Positions 1 to 12,761 of a DNA stretch of 64,000 bases are shown here, piece by piece. The DNA lies in the NCBI GenBank assembly GCA_963556695.1, contig CAUWAG010000018.1, positions 3,224,001 to 3,288,000 on the forward strand, in the 5' to 3' direction. How positions within the stretch are numbered: position 1 is the first letter of the stretch; every line of letters begins with the position of its first letter. The translations under genes were made by a program, and so were the position numbers. The notes beneath the pieces were generated by a model. It made no database searches, was not told where the DNA came from, and saw nothing but the letters and a program-made list of their open reading frames with translations. The stretch is from Anthostomella pinea (lineage: Eukaryota; Ascomycota; Sordariomycetes; Xylariales; Xylariaceae).

Positions 1-370
1 AAAGATCCCCAACTCCAATTGCCCCAGGTACAGGGCTGAAACACGGGGTTGCCAGATGCCGTAGCAACTCTTCATAGAGTCGTTATGGGCCCGGTATGGT
101 TGCCGGTACCCGTCCCCATTTGTACAACCGCGCCCGGTGGAGTCGAGGGTTTCCTGCCCATCGCGTGCCCTGGCAGCCGCCCCGGCCCGTATCATTGGTA
201 CATGCATTAATTCAACAAGAAATACAGATGATCAACTCAAGCCACCTCTGGCGGCTGATACGTTCAAAATAAACGAAGTCGTCCTTTAATCGACCCAGAA
301 CGCCCACGATGCAAGTATGCTGCCCTCCTCCTGAAAATGGCTGTGCTGGATAATCGTTTGCCGTGCCGAA
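1..370. other. 3' flank of the histidine kinase gene
   Basis: No gene is visible. The stretch lies downstream of the kinase stop codon at 371-373 on the minus strand, so it probably holds its 3' UTR and terminator. No clear polyadenylation signal was identified. Confidence 0.4.
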
Positions 371-3300
371 TCAGAAATGTTTGGACATCGCGTTGCTCAA
401 GTCAACAAAGTCTACTGGCTTTGTGATGTAATCGTTGAAGCCGGCCGCCACGCATTTGTCTTGGACGTCCGACATCACGTTTGCCGAGAGAGCTATGATG
501 GGCACTGAAGGATAGCTGCCCTTCTTCTCCCATTGTCGTATCTCTCGGCACGTCTGATAGCCGTCTTTACGAGGCATATGGAGGTCGCACTAATATCGTT
601 AGCTCTTTGCCGAGCTTGGACGAGGTGAACTTGTCATCACTTACCAGTATGAGAGAGTAGTACTTCGGGGGGTGTGCGAATACTCTCTCGGTTGCCTCCA
701 TTCCGTCTGCCGCGATCTCGGCATCGATCCCAACCTTCTTCAAGTACCTGACAAGAACCTTCTGGTTGACCGGGTTGTCTTCGACAAGCAAAATCCTATA
801 GCCTTTGTTGCCGATTCGTTTTTCCACATCCAGGTAGCTCTGTTTCTGGCTCTCCACCATCTGCGCGGCACTCGATCTGTTGAGGTCGATACTCAAATCA
901 CGCTCCCTTGCCGGATCGAATATGGCAGCAAACCGAGATGGCTTGATCGGCTTGTACACGAAAATGATCCGTTTCTCCGCTAGGAGTTGGCGATGCGCAG
1001 TATCGGAAGCGAGCTTGAGCACCGCCTGTCTCTGTACCGAATCTGACAAGATCAGGACCGAGGTCTTGTCCCTAGAGGTGGCCATTATCTGATCTATAAG
1101 GCTGATGATCTCTTCCGCCGTGCCGAGATTGAGCACGATATGTGTGAACGTGACAGACTCATGCCCACCAATCAGTTTGCCGGCCTCTGTTACACTCGCG
1201 ACGGCTGTGATCTGATGTGGAACATCTTTTGGTAGTGTCGTCTCAATGTGTTTCGTGACAGCTTCTCTGGAGTATGTCTGCGGACATATGATGAGAACCG
1301 AATACATCGGGGGACGGAACCGCTCGGCATTCGTGATTTTGGTTGCCTCAGGGGTAGGTGGAATCGCAGGCGACATCTTTCCGGACGGCATCTCCAGTTT
1401 CATCTGTGAAAGATCCTGCCCGCTCGCTTTTGCAGCTTCACTGAAGTGTACAAGGCCGACGTTGACAGATGAAATGGACGATCTTGCCGTGTTCTGCGTA
1501 CGCACAGAGCGCACCGAAGGGTCCGAGCTAGCAGACGATGTAAAAGCAGGCGAAGCGACTTCGATGTCGGAGCCGGGGCTGGCAGTCAACGGCTGTTCCA
1601 GAGTTCTTTGGAGAAACAAGGGCTTCATGGTCTGCATTGCCTTGTCCTCTGACGGTGTTGGGATAGACGCCATCGTTGGCGGTGTTTCGGCAAAGTGCGG
1701 ATGGTCAGCTGAGGTTGGTAATCCAAATTTGGCGGTGAAACTGAATGTTGAGCCTCTCCCAGGCACCGCACTGCCTTCCATTGTACCGCCGTGAAGTTCC
1801 ACAAGCTGCCTTGATATGACAAGACCGAGCCCGCTACCGCCATGTTGCCGGGTGCTGCTGCCATCAATCTGACTAAAAGGTTTGAAGATTAGTTCGGCCT
1901 CTTCCTTCGAGAAACCTCTCCCAGTATCAATGACCGAAAACTCGAGCATCATCTGGTGTTCGTCAAGCTCAGAGGTGTTGTCCGAGAAAACTCTGCATCG
2001 ACTGAAGACTTCCCCTTCAGCCGTGAACTTGATGGCGTTACCTATGACATTCAAAAGCACTTGGCGTATCCGTACTTTGTCACCCTTAACCCATGAAGGT
2101 ACGTTCTCCTCGACGATGTAATTGAGTTCCAGCCGTTTGGCGACTGCCATCGTCGAGACCAATTCGTTGACGTCTTCGATGAGTGATCTAGTATGGAACC
2201 ATTCAAAATTCAGCTTCATCATACCAGCATCGACCTTCGATAGGTCCAGTATGTCGTTGATAATCATCAGAAGACTATTGGCACTGGTCTGAATCGTGTT
2301 CGTATAGTCCCTCTGCTCCTCATTGAGTGTCGTATCCTGCAGGAAGCTCACCATGCCAGATATACCAATCAAAGGCGTTCGAATCTCATGAGACATGTTG
2401 CTCAGAAACCTGCCCTTCGACTCCATGGCCTCTTTCAGCTTCGCCTCCAGCAGTTTATGGTCGTTTATGTCGGTTGCAGAGCCGAAATAGGAGCTGGTGC
2501 CGCTGCCAAACCCGACACCGTCAATCTCCACACACCTAATCAGATGCCATCGATATTCTCCTGTTTTGGACCTCAAACGCATTTCTGTCGTGTATGAAAG
2601 CCGGCCGTTGCTATCTGTGGCGACCTTGATGATTCCTTTCCTTGTGAGTTCACTGAGATCTGCATTAGGGGAATCATATGCTGAAGAACTGTTTGAGCTG
2701 TTGTCTCGGGATAAGCCAAGAGGTCCTCTAGGGCTTTTGACCGTAGGAGTATGCGTAGATGATGAGGTCGCCGAGGTCCGCTTTGGCACAATCGTGGATG
2801 AAGAGAACTCAGAGGGCGTATCAAGGTCCCTCCTCCTGGCAGGGGACGCTCTGGATGTACAGTCCGCTGGTAAACGACATTTTGCCATGTCATCGGGATG
2901 AACAAAGTCCATGAACCCCAGGCCCAATTGATCTTCGTCGTTTTGACCAGTGTATGATAGCCATTGCTCGTTTGCAAATGTGATACCATCGCTCTCTGTC
3001 GCCGTGAAGATAATTTGGGGGATCAAATTGGCCAGCAGGCGATGTTTTGCCTCTGAAACCTCGATTTCCTGTTGGCGGAGAGACACCAGTTCGGCAACCT
3101 TCTGGTCGTGAATGTCCATGTAAGAGCCGATGAACTGTACGATGACTCCCCACTTGTCTCGCGAGGCAACTGCGCGGACTTGGTGCCAACGATAAGCTCC
3201 ATCAAATCGGCGTAGCCGAGCAGTATGGACGAACGGCTCACCCGTGCGAAGCGAATACGTCCACGCATCCATGAATTGATTGCGATCGTCGTCGTGAAGA

Positions 3301-6300
3301 CTACCCCAAGGGTCCGCAATCAGGTCTGCAAGCGTCTGGCCTCTGTAGGATAAGTATTTACTGTTTACCCACACAATCTCGCCATTCACAGGTAAAGCCA
3401 CGAATACTTGGACAGGCAGTAGGTCGAGCATAAGACCTTTGAGGCGGTCGGTCGGTGGAGGCATGCTCGCCGGTGCAGTCGATACAGTTCCAGGGCGATT
3501 TGGCGTAGAAGAAGGCATCGCTGGTTTTGGAACCAATGGTGTGCTCGGTGGCAGAGACTGAAATGTTGTAGCAAAATCACCGCCATATGAGTGCAGTTTT
3601 GTGTGCCTGTAGACACCCTTCCCAGGTCCATGCTCGTTCGAAGCCCTTTTCCGGTCGTCCTCGCCGCTCTGCTCCCTCAACTGCTCCTCTTTCGTAGTCC
3701 CTACTACGGAGGGAGCTGTTGACGCAGGTTGCGGTTTGGGTGTATCGGTGGGAGTGTCCTCTCCGGTAGTGATGGCACTGCCAACGGCCGGATCAAGAAC
3801 CCCTGCTTCTTTCGTGGAGACAGGTTCCTGCTGGTTTTGACGCAGACTGCCCGAACGTTTATGGTGGCTGCTAGGCGTTGCTGCGCTTTCCCTCGCATTT
3901 CGAGCAGGCCGATGACTTGGAGCGCTCGACGAGGCTTCGCCGGGTGTACCACTACTCTTACTCCTCGGATTGAAGTAGCTGTCACCGCCTGTCTGGCTGG
4001 GACTGGTCCCCACAGCACGCCTCTCCATTAACAACCCCAAAGATCCGGCATCCCAAGGGGTTCCCATCGGGGAGGGATTGATACTACGAGAGTGAGTGGA
4101 ATAATCACTAGGGCTGGTAATACTTCCAGAAATTGAGCGGAGAGATATCTCTTCTGAGGGCGTGTAGTTGAGCTGAGAAAACATCGTCGAGTTCGCATTC
4201 GCTCTTCCGTCAGGGCCTACCGCGCCAAAGCCAACGGCCGCTGGTCTTTTCCGGTGGAGCCCCGTAACTACGGTCTCGAGATTGGAATAATGACGGCAAA
4301 GCGAGAAGGACGTCGCCAGATGGGCGGCCAAATGCTGTAGTGAGTGACGTAGGTTTGACGGATACGGTATCAGTGGGCTCAAAATCGACAAGATGGCGAT
4401 GGGTGGTTGCCGTTCCTTGTGGGCAAATTCCTCGGACGGCGAAGGTTCAGGTGATATGCCTTCCATCTTGCCACGCATATTGGTCTTTTGCCGTAGGGCT
4501 GTAGAACTTAACTTGAATCCTTGAGCGGGTTTTGAAAACAGGATGTGATGAAGGGGTATATGAAGCACGGTCCAGGAATTGTCAACTCCGATAGCTTCGG
4601 GCGGCTGGTCAGAGGTGTAGTCTTGAGGACTAGGGCCAGGGTTGAATGATTCTTCGTCAACCACTGCGTCAGTGAAGAAGGGATTCTCATTAGGATCAGG
4701 GCGCACTGCGGGAGATGGTGCAGGTGACTGAGACCATGGTGACGGGGGAGGCTGTTCAAATTCTTCGTAGTTCGGTGTGAGGGGTCGCTGAGCAGTCTCG
4801 TCGATAACCGAGTAGAGGTTTGTAACATCGCTCTTGGTGGATGACGATGGCTTCTTGCTGACGTCCTTGGAACGGGGTGCGCTAGCATTAGCGAGCAGCG
4901 ATGATAGCTTCGTCGAAGGCGTAGTCTTGATCTGCTTTCTCTGCGTTGATGAGGATGGCCTGGTGCTCTGGGCCTTGGCTTTCTCCTCCGCATCCGGATC
5001 AAGATATGGATATGTACGAGTTAGGGCGATGACGTTGCCTCGTTCTATGACCCTGGTGATGCCATTGTGGTCGATGAGGGGGTCAGCTTCGAGGTCCAGT
5101 CCCTGCAACACTGGAAGAACCCGGCCCTTGACCTCCCTGCTCGAATCCATTGTTGCTTCCCAACTCGGGACAGGCTGACCTGGTTCAACCGCGTCGTGCT
5201 CTTCCAGTGACTGCTGATTCAATGCCGGGTGGGGCGAAGTCGGGCTATTCTTGTCTGCCCCTGGGAAGTAACTTTTGCTCCTTGGCACCAGACCAGGCCT
5301 CTGAGGGTTAAGTTTTGTCGCCTCGCTAACCTGAGCTTTGCGGGATTGTTTCTTTTCCTCATAGGCAGTGAAAGAGTGACGGCTCTGCACACCTGGGCGC
5401 AAAGGTCTCTCACCTTTTTGAAAGGCATCCTTGATCGAGGAAATGTCAGACTGGTCATCTGCACTACTAGGGACCCTACTGCTCCCTCTGGCCATGTAGC
5501 CCATGCTCAATTCATCCTCCTGTTGGGCATGATAGGTCGCTTTCTGGCCCCACGGGACGTTGTCGATGTCTGTAGCGTCGGCAGGAACAGAAAGAGTGAT
5601 CCGCTCCGCCTTGTAGCATTCAGTCATGATCTGGATGACACTACTCCACCACGCATCCAAGCCAGGCTCTGATGAGAGCATCAATGACAGCTCGTAGAGA
5701 TTAGGGGTAGGAAAATCGAAAGACTCGGAATATGGCGTGGCTCCAGATGGTAGGAAAGTCATTGCGGATGCGGGGGAGGATGGAGATGTCAGCTGGTCAT
5801 GTAGGGTGAACTGCGCACCAGTCGAACCGAGAATCCCAGACTGTTGGCCCAGGGCATGCTGCAAATGTGAGGGAAAGAAGCTGGGCGTAGCCATGCGGGG
5901 GAACGGGTATGATGGCGTCCTGGCCACAAAACCTGGGGTCATGCCGCCACGGACAGTCTTATTCGACTCGGTCGAGGCGGCGGTTGGTAGGTCTGAACCA
6001 GGGGTGGGAGAGACAATAGCTTCTTCCCGGATAGGTGAGAAGCGCATCTTCTCAAGGAGTGCGGAGGGCGGAGTTCGTGTAGGTATATCTCGGCGTCCCA
6101 GATCCTGAGCGAGTTTGGCGCGATAGTTATCTAGTGACTGGCGAGTTCCTATGATTTCAGGCGCATCAGGTGCGATGCTAACTTCCTTGCCTTTTCGCCG
6201 TGGGGTCGACCCGGCCCCCGAGGTCTGTTGTCGATGTCGTTGTTCATCGTGGCCGTCAGGTGTAGACCCCTCCGAATCGCCTGCATCCGCTCCACCGCCG

Positions 6301-6545
6301 CGTAGCCGAAGACTGATGTCTGGTTGAGGGGATGGGACTTTGTCGCGGGATGACGACACCGACAGCCACGACTCGGCAGGCGCCGTCAATGATGGGCCGG
6401 CTTCTGCTGACTGTTGCATGGAATTGTCGGGTTGTTCGTGTGTAGCGGCCACGGGTACTGGAGGATCAGGCGTCGTGTTGTGAGGGCGTGGACGGCGGGT
6501 GCTGCATGGTCGGAACGGGCTTTGGGGAAAATTAGGGGTTGGCAT
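371..6545 (-). CDS. Hybrid histidine kinase with GAF-like, two PAS, kinase, pseudo-receiver and receiver regions
   Basis: Two exons, 6545-645 and 589-371, give about 2039 aa; the 55-nt intron (644-590, phase 0) is bounded by GTAAGT and TTAG. It should autophosphorylate on His and pass the phosphate to its own receiver and then to an HPt protein (family knowledge). In order: disordered Ser/Pro-rich N-terminus; GAF-like segment near residues 280-345 (LDAWWSSVIQIM); PAS near 1030-1150 and 1160-1365; H-box SHEIRTPLIG near 1385; ATPase boxes IGNAIKFTAEG, DTGRGF and GGSGLGLVIS (about 1490-1590); a receiver-like fold lacking a clear acidic pocket (about 1745-1880); and a canonical receiver from about 1910 with VEDNPVNQK, phospho-acceptor Asp in CDLHMPRKDG and a conserved ITKP lysine. 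No membrane segment is seen, so it is likely cytosolic. The architecture resembles the DCC-1-like fungal kinases, but that assignment is tentative. Confidence 0.93.
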
Positions 6546-9500
6546 TCCTCATAACGGTGCCCCCTTACAAGCAGGCCGGGGAGCAGTGCGACTATGGTCT
6601 CGTGGCTTCGGCATTCGCTGTCGGCGTGAAGGCGGTTGCAGGCGTTTGAGGTGAGGTGAGGTGGTTTCGGAGCGGCAGGCTGGACGGTCGTCGGTCTCGA
6701 CGATTGTGGCGGCGGTGACAGCGAAGGTGAAGAATTAGGTAGGTAGGGTGTGATTGTTTCTGGCGTAGGTGTATGGGACGGGAGATGGTTGCAAGGCTCT
6801 TTCCTCTAGTTCTCTAGTTAGTAGTTAGGTGCAGGGTGCAGGGTCGCAGGCCACTACGTCACACAGTGCCTGGGCGGCTACTGCTACAGTACGGGATGTG
6901 ATTTCGCCCCATTCAATTCACCCAACGCACACGACGGGACGCACACGACGGAGGACGCACAACACGCGACTCGGAACAAACAGCAATAGTGTCCAAGTGC
7001 TTTGCAGTAGGAGTCACCAGATGGGAAGGCAGACAAAGCAAGTGCATGCCACTCTGAGTACACAGAAATGTCAGCAGCAGTCGTGCGCCCTTGGTAATTG
7101 TTATTATTAGGTACCGGTTCCCCAAGGGCGCCAGCACCAAGATGATACAATTGCTTACCCGTACTGCCCGTGCTAGGCATGCAGGCACGAGGCCCACGAG
7201 ACTGCTACGTGACTTAAAAGTCGGCTCACAGCCAGCGGACTGCGGCAGGCACAAGGAACAAGGAACGACGTTGAAGGGGCAAGCGCGGAATCACTGGACC
7301 CCCTTTTTCAACTCACATCCATCCATGATTCCCGTGCCCTTTGGGCATTTGTTGGTTGGGAAGTTGGAACTGCATTGAAGTTTTGGAAATCTAGACACCT
7401 TCAACTGTACACACCTTGCCTACATGTACATAACTGTACCTTGGTATTGCTGATAACACGCCTAACCTACATGCCACATACCACTCCGCTGCCTATACCG
7501 AGTTTGCAGATACTGTACTGTACGAGATTACCTTATGAACTTGCGCAGACAGCCTCTGTTGCCTCTTCCAGGAGTATACAATCTCGAAAGCCGCCCGATT
7601 TGGAATTTCATCTTCCCAACTGACAGCACACCCACTCGCTAACAACTTAACCCGATCAGCTGGGACACTAGGCAAGCCTCGAAATACTACTAAAGGAACT
7701 CATCCTCCGCCTTCAGCGGCAACGCCGTGCCTAATAAGACCAGACTCGCCAGGCCGCGTCATGCGGCTCTCAGCTCTGAAAGCATGACCACTACAGAGCG
7801 GACTTCAGTCCGTTGACGGTCATATCATGGCCATACCGCCGAGATAGATTGATGGCTCCAATGGCTCCAATGGCATGTGTCACGAGCGCTCGACATCATG
7901 ACCAAAACCAGCAGCAATGGAAGCGGTCAAGCAGCAACTCGAACCGCACGAGGCCACTCACATTCAAAGTTGCTGGGATATGGGCTGAAGATGGGGGATT
8001 GTGAGACCTGCCGGCTTGGCACCTTAATTTCCCCATCATCGCAATGCGCTGGCATGCGGATTCCCATCCTTCAAACACCACGGCTCGTCTGCAGATATCT
8101 ATTTACTTTTAGTCGCCTACTTGTGGCCCCGTTTCCTCACGTCTACGGCAACCTACATGTTTGTCTGCATGTTCTGCCTGCATGCCTATTCGACATCAAA
8201 GTGCGTCGCCGTGGCTGAATGCCGTTCGAGTCCAGTATGAAACCAACCTCACGGACGTATCTTGCTGGATGGAGATGGGGACGACCTTGACTGTGAGATC
8301 CTGCAGCGTTCTTGCTGCACATAGTACTTGAGGCCTGCCGGTATTGCCGCCGCCACCTCCTTTGACTAGGTAGATATCGTCAAATGTACGTCATCTCACT
8401 TTGGTATGAATGGGCCCAGAGGTAGATCTCCTCGAGCGGCCTGGCAGGCTGACTCGTTCCGAAGATCAATGGTTTTCCAGAAGTGACTGCGGGCGCTGGA
8501 TGCTTGAATGGCTAATAAGTTTTGGCCAGATGGAATTTTATTAATGTCCAAGTTCTGCAGGTTGCAAGTCGGCCGAAATCTCAAACTTTGGGCGTGGCAC
8601 TACTTTTGAGGCGCCGTCTTGCCGAGATCTGGGATCTGAAATGAATCTGGGGACGCTCACCGTATTTGTACTGTGCGGGTGGGGGCAAACCTACTGTGCT
8701 CTGTTTGTCTGTGCAGGTGTGCTCTCGACTCCCGAGTCCAGATGTGTCAAGCCACTTTCATTAGCACGACTTTTGATAAGAGGACAGAAGGGGCCTGGGC
8801 TCAGCCACTTTGAATACGCCACTGGCAGACTGCCCAGATGGGCAGTTGGCTTTTTGCGAATTTCTACATCATCATTACAATCGCCTCGGTTGTGACCCAT
8901 GCCGAGTTACCTGTGTACCCATATGCCTCCATGTTTCCAAGATGTGTCCCTCAGGGGGGAGATTAAGTTTTGGCTGGCAATCGCATTCTCGATGCACAAA
9001 CTCAAGTCGTGGAACATAATTGACGGCCCACGGCCCGTAACGTAACCTCGAGTCGGCGCCGCAAATGTCACACGCCAGAGTCCCTCGCACTGCGCAGCTT
9101 CAGAGAACGAGAATGCCATGGACGGAGTGGTTTCCATGGAGGTCAACTCGACTACTAGTCCAATGTGCTGCTCTGTTTGTCTCTTTCGCCTGTCCAAGGG
9201 AGCCAGCTCGAAGGGCTACTATCACCTGGCCAGCAAACTGCACATACGGGGCAGGGAGGAAATACCAGGAGCAGAAAACATACTCCTCCCGAGGCCCCGT
9301 ATCACCAGTACTGTGCATCCTCATGAGACTTCACTCCGAAAACAGCAAGGCTCCCGCTGCGCTGGACTGATCATGCATTCGGCTATTTACTTTGCCAGAT
9401 GAACCGTCCGCACGTCCACAAACTCATCTTGCGAATGGGAGGAGAGCAACATGTGAAGGATGATCTATCGGAAACTCATGTGTCACGGCGCACTTGATAT

Positions 9501-9641
9501 CCCTTGCAATCAACATATTTCGGAAGGGTTTGGCAGCTTCCATCCAGGTGGACATATAAGAGCGGGCTGCCAATTCCCTAGCCCTTCCACCGTTCAGAAC
9601 ACTGGACGAAGGTAGGTAGTCCTGCCCTGTGTCTCGTCACT
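6546..9641. other. Long intergenic region between divergent genes
   Basis: About 3.1 kb with no convincing gene. Roughly 6546-6830 reads, on the minus strand, as a pyrimidine-rich leader of the kinase gene. The rest probably holds two promoters. Open frames are short, overlap on both strands and show no domain. Confidence 0.5.
9555..9560 (+). promoter_or_regulatory. TATA-like box of the sulfotransferase-like gene
   Basis: ATATAAG lies about 82 nt before the ATG at 9642, in the right orientation and at a plausible distance for a fungal core promoter. This is a sequence match only. Confidence 0.4.
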
Positions 9642-11487
9642 ATGCAACATCTCTCTTCCTGCTTTTGCCTGGTGGCTGTATTAGTACAACGAGTCCTTGC
9701 CGATGCAGCCTTGGTATTCGACGCCGACGACTACAACAGCGGATACTATGGAGCGAACCCCAACCAGACATATTACTCTTCCGACATCGTCTCTCCCCTC
9801 TTACAGGTCAACGAGTGGGATAAGGGTAGGACTGAGTACGTGTTCCAGAGTTCTTTGCCATCATCCTGATCTGTCCTGGTGTATGAGCATTTGCATGAGC
9901 TTTGAGAAGCTATTGGAGCTCCGATACCATTCGAGTATATCAATTACTGATCCCCACCCCCTTCAGCAACGCTCCGTACATCTTCCTAGCCCTAGCCAGT
10001 CCACTAGGAACAGAATCTGGCCCCGTCATATTGAGGGCCGATGACCTCAGCCTCGTTTATGCCGAGCCCAAGTGGCCAAATGCACACAATGCCCATGTAG
10101 GTACTCTCCACGGTACCGACTATCTCGTCTTCTTCGAGGGAGTCCAGCGAAACGGACAGTGGGCAGGACAATGTCTCATATACGACTCTTCCTACGAGCT
10201 TGTACACAACATCACAGCGAAAGGTATCAACGCCTCGGTCGACATCCATGAATGTCAGATGACAACCTCGGGTTCCGTTTTGATTACGGTCTATCAACCC
10301 ATAATCTACGATTTGACCCCCGTCGGCGGACCGCCAAACGGGGAGCTCGTGGACAACATTGCTCAGGAGATTGACGTCGAGACAGGAGAGCTTCTCTGGA
10401 CGTGGCGGGCTTCTGACCACTACGACCTCGCGGATTCGTATGTGAAGTACAAAGCTTCGCCAGGGGGCTGGGACTTCTTCCATATGAACAGCATTGATAG
10501 GGTAAGGTGCCAATATCTCTCTTAGTCCCCTCACACTCTATTCTGAGGTGATGTGACAAGGAAGGTACCGCGCTGACTTGCCTAGTCCGCCGAAGGAAAC
10601 TTCCTGATAAACAGCCGGCACACTCATACTGTCACATACGTCGATGGCAGTACTGGAGACATCATCTGGACACTTGGTGGGAAGAAGAACGACTTCAGAG
10701 ACATATCCGATGGCAATGCTCTCAGCTTTGGCTGGCAACATCACGCACGCTTCCACGATGACGACCTTACGCAGGTCACGTTCTTTGACAACCACAACGT
10801 ATCTACCACCCCCGACTGTACCGTAAACTGCTCGCGGGGTCTGCATCTCCAGCTCGACTTCGAGGACATGACAGTTCAAGTCGTCAACGAGTACTTCCAT
10901 CCGCATAGTCTCGTCACCGGCTTCATGGGAAGCTACCAATCCACGCCCAATGGCAATACTCTGGTCGGCTGGGGACCGAACCCCACATTCACAGAGTACA
11001 CGCCTGACGGGGAATGCGTGCTCGACGTCCAGTTCGATGCCTGGGCCCCTCCCAGCGGCGGTCGGGGAAACTACCGAGCGTTCAAGATGGACTGGAAGGG
11101 TTTCCCAAGCTGGGAACCCAGCATCGCCTCCACGGCGGCCGGTTCAGCCCTGAATGGCTCGACTGGCTCGAACGTCTTTGTCAGCTGGAATGGGGCGACC
11201 GAGGTCAAATCCTGGCAACTGGTAGGCAGTACTCCTGAATCCCGATCCTCAAGGATACCGTTCGCTGACCGCACTTGCGCTAGCTCCGCGGCGGCACGCC
11301 TGAGTCGGTCGTCAGCTTGTCGATGTTGGTCTCCAGGGCGGGTTTCGAGACGAAACTTGCTGTGAAGGCGGGCTCGCGCTACGTGCGCGCGCTGGCTCTC
11401 GATGCGGAGGGACAGGTTCTGGGGGTGACCAGCATCGTGGATCTCAGGACCAACAAGGCTGTGCCGGATCCCGAATCAGTTGTCTAG
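9642..11487 (+). CDS. Secreted arylsulfotransferase-like protein (ASST family)
   Basis: Four exons, 9642-9835, 9967-10501, 10586-11221 and 11284-11487, encode 522 aa; the summed length is a multiple of three and every junction is GT-AG. Residues 1-20 form a signal peptide ending near VLADA, so the protein probably enters the secretory pathway. The body matches the fungal ASST/Arylsulfotran_2 beta-propeller family: NAHVGTLHGTDYLVFFEG, the DIHECQMTTSGS region, then FFHMNSIDR followed by SAEGNFLINSRHT and DIIWTLGGKKNDF. Bacterial ASST enzymes move sulfate between phenols; the fungal members are poorly characterised, so activity is not claimed. The start is supported by the signal peptide and a TATA-like box 82 nt upstream. 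The first intron (131 nt) is the least certain junction. Confidence 0.85.
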
Positions 11488-12761
11488 TCAACCAAGGTTA
11501 GTTGACAGCATGAGTATTCCCTGATAAACAAGAGTTGGAGATAGTTCATCAAACCCTGTATTCTCGTTTAATCCTGCCTGTGCTTGGTCCATTCCGAAGC
11601 GATGTCCCATTTATAGTCGGGACACCCACCCATGCTGTATGGCGTACTGTACTGTAGTCCTCAATAGGAGTCCAGGAGATGCCCGAGGATTGCTGCCCAA
11701 CGCATCCTGCCAGCCCTGTTTCCAGGCTGATGACAACTTTACAAGCAGGCTCAGACCTTGCAAGTTTGCCGCGCGTGCAAGTGCAGCCAGTCCCTACTCA
11801 TTACTCCACACCGTTGAGCGGCCGGGCCCACAGACAGTCCGCTCAAGCTTGCATGCCAGCTCCCGGTCCCTTTCGTTTTCGGCTGAGCCGCTTCAGCCGT
11901 CGCGTGGCGTGATAACGGGATGACGGGTGTGTCGAACCCCAGCCCAATGCGGCATTTGACCAGATCCCTACTGTCGCTTCTGGAGATTGGACTGTTTGTT
12001 CCCTGCGTGATAGGAGCACGTGGCTCGGCATTCGGGAACTGGGTGCACTGAAGTAATAATAGGCAAGTAGCCGTGTCGGCCACTTGCGGTACTACTGTAC
12101 ACTTCGTGGCCGTATGGCGACCGTACATCGTCATCGTCATCATCGTTGGTCTTGGGGTGGATGAATGGATGACAACCTGATCTTCAGGATAGGGCGACCG
12201 AGGCAACCAGCCACGTGCTTGGGAGTGTAGAATCATACCGCTTCGAGCTCTGCCAAAGGAGCGCACACGGATTGGGGGCTGATTGGAAGCATTCATGCAT
12301 GTCATCCGTCGACCAGTGGTAGGATCCGAAGAGCTGAGCAACCTTGCCAGCTGGCTCCTTATCAACGATTTTCGGTTCCTACCGACGTTATCTAGGACAC
12401 CCAAAGATGTATGGGGGTTACAGCATGGCGCGAGACCTTCTTCGCTTCCTCTGGACGCCCTGCCGTTGGCGGTTGGGTTAACTGGGGGCCGGGGCGGCAC
12501 ACGGAGGAGGAAGTCCGTCACCAACGACGCCCGGCGCCGGTGGTGTAATCAGCCCCTGACATCGCTTCCCAATCGATATATCTATATCCGTATCAGAGCC
12601 GTCAAGGTGTAGATAGAGATAGCTTCGCCTTCATATGATGAGACAGACAACTCCAGACGTAGTCCATAGGAAACCACGCATCCATCATCCAAAACACCAT
12701 ATTCGGGATATTGTGAACTACCAGCTGCCTCACCTAAACATACAAGACCTCGCACTGCACC
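11488..12761. other. Intergenic region before the DUF1445 gene
   Basis: About 1.3 kb with no supported gene. A 257-codon open frame on the minus strand (12524-11751) has no recognisable domain and a composition typical of chance frames here. The stretch should hold the sulfotransferase 3' UTR and the DUF1445 promoter. Confidence 0.4.

Noticed and set aside
11751..12524. 257-codon minus-strand frame upstream of the DUF1445 gene
   Set aside because: No domain, no sensible start context and chance-like composition; the region should be promoter and 3' UTR.
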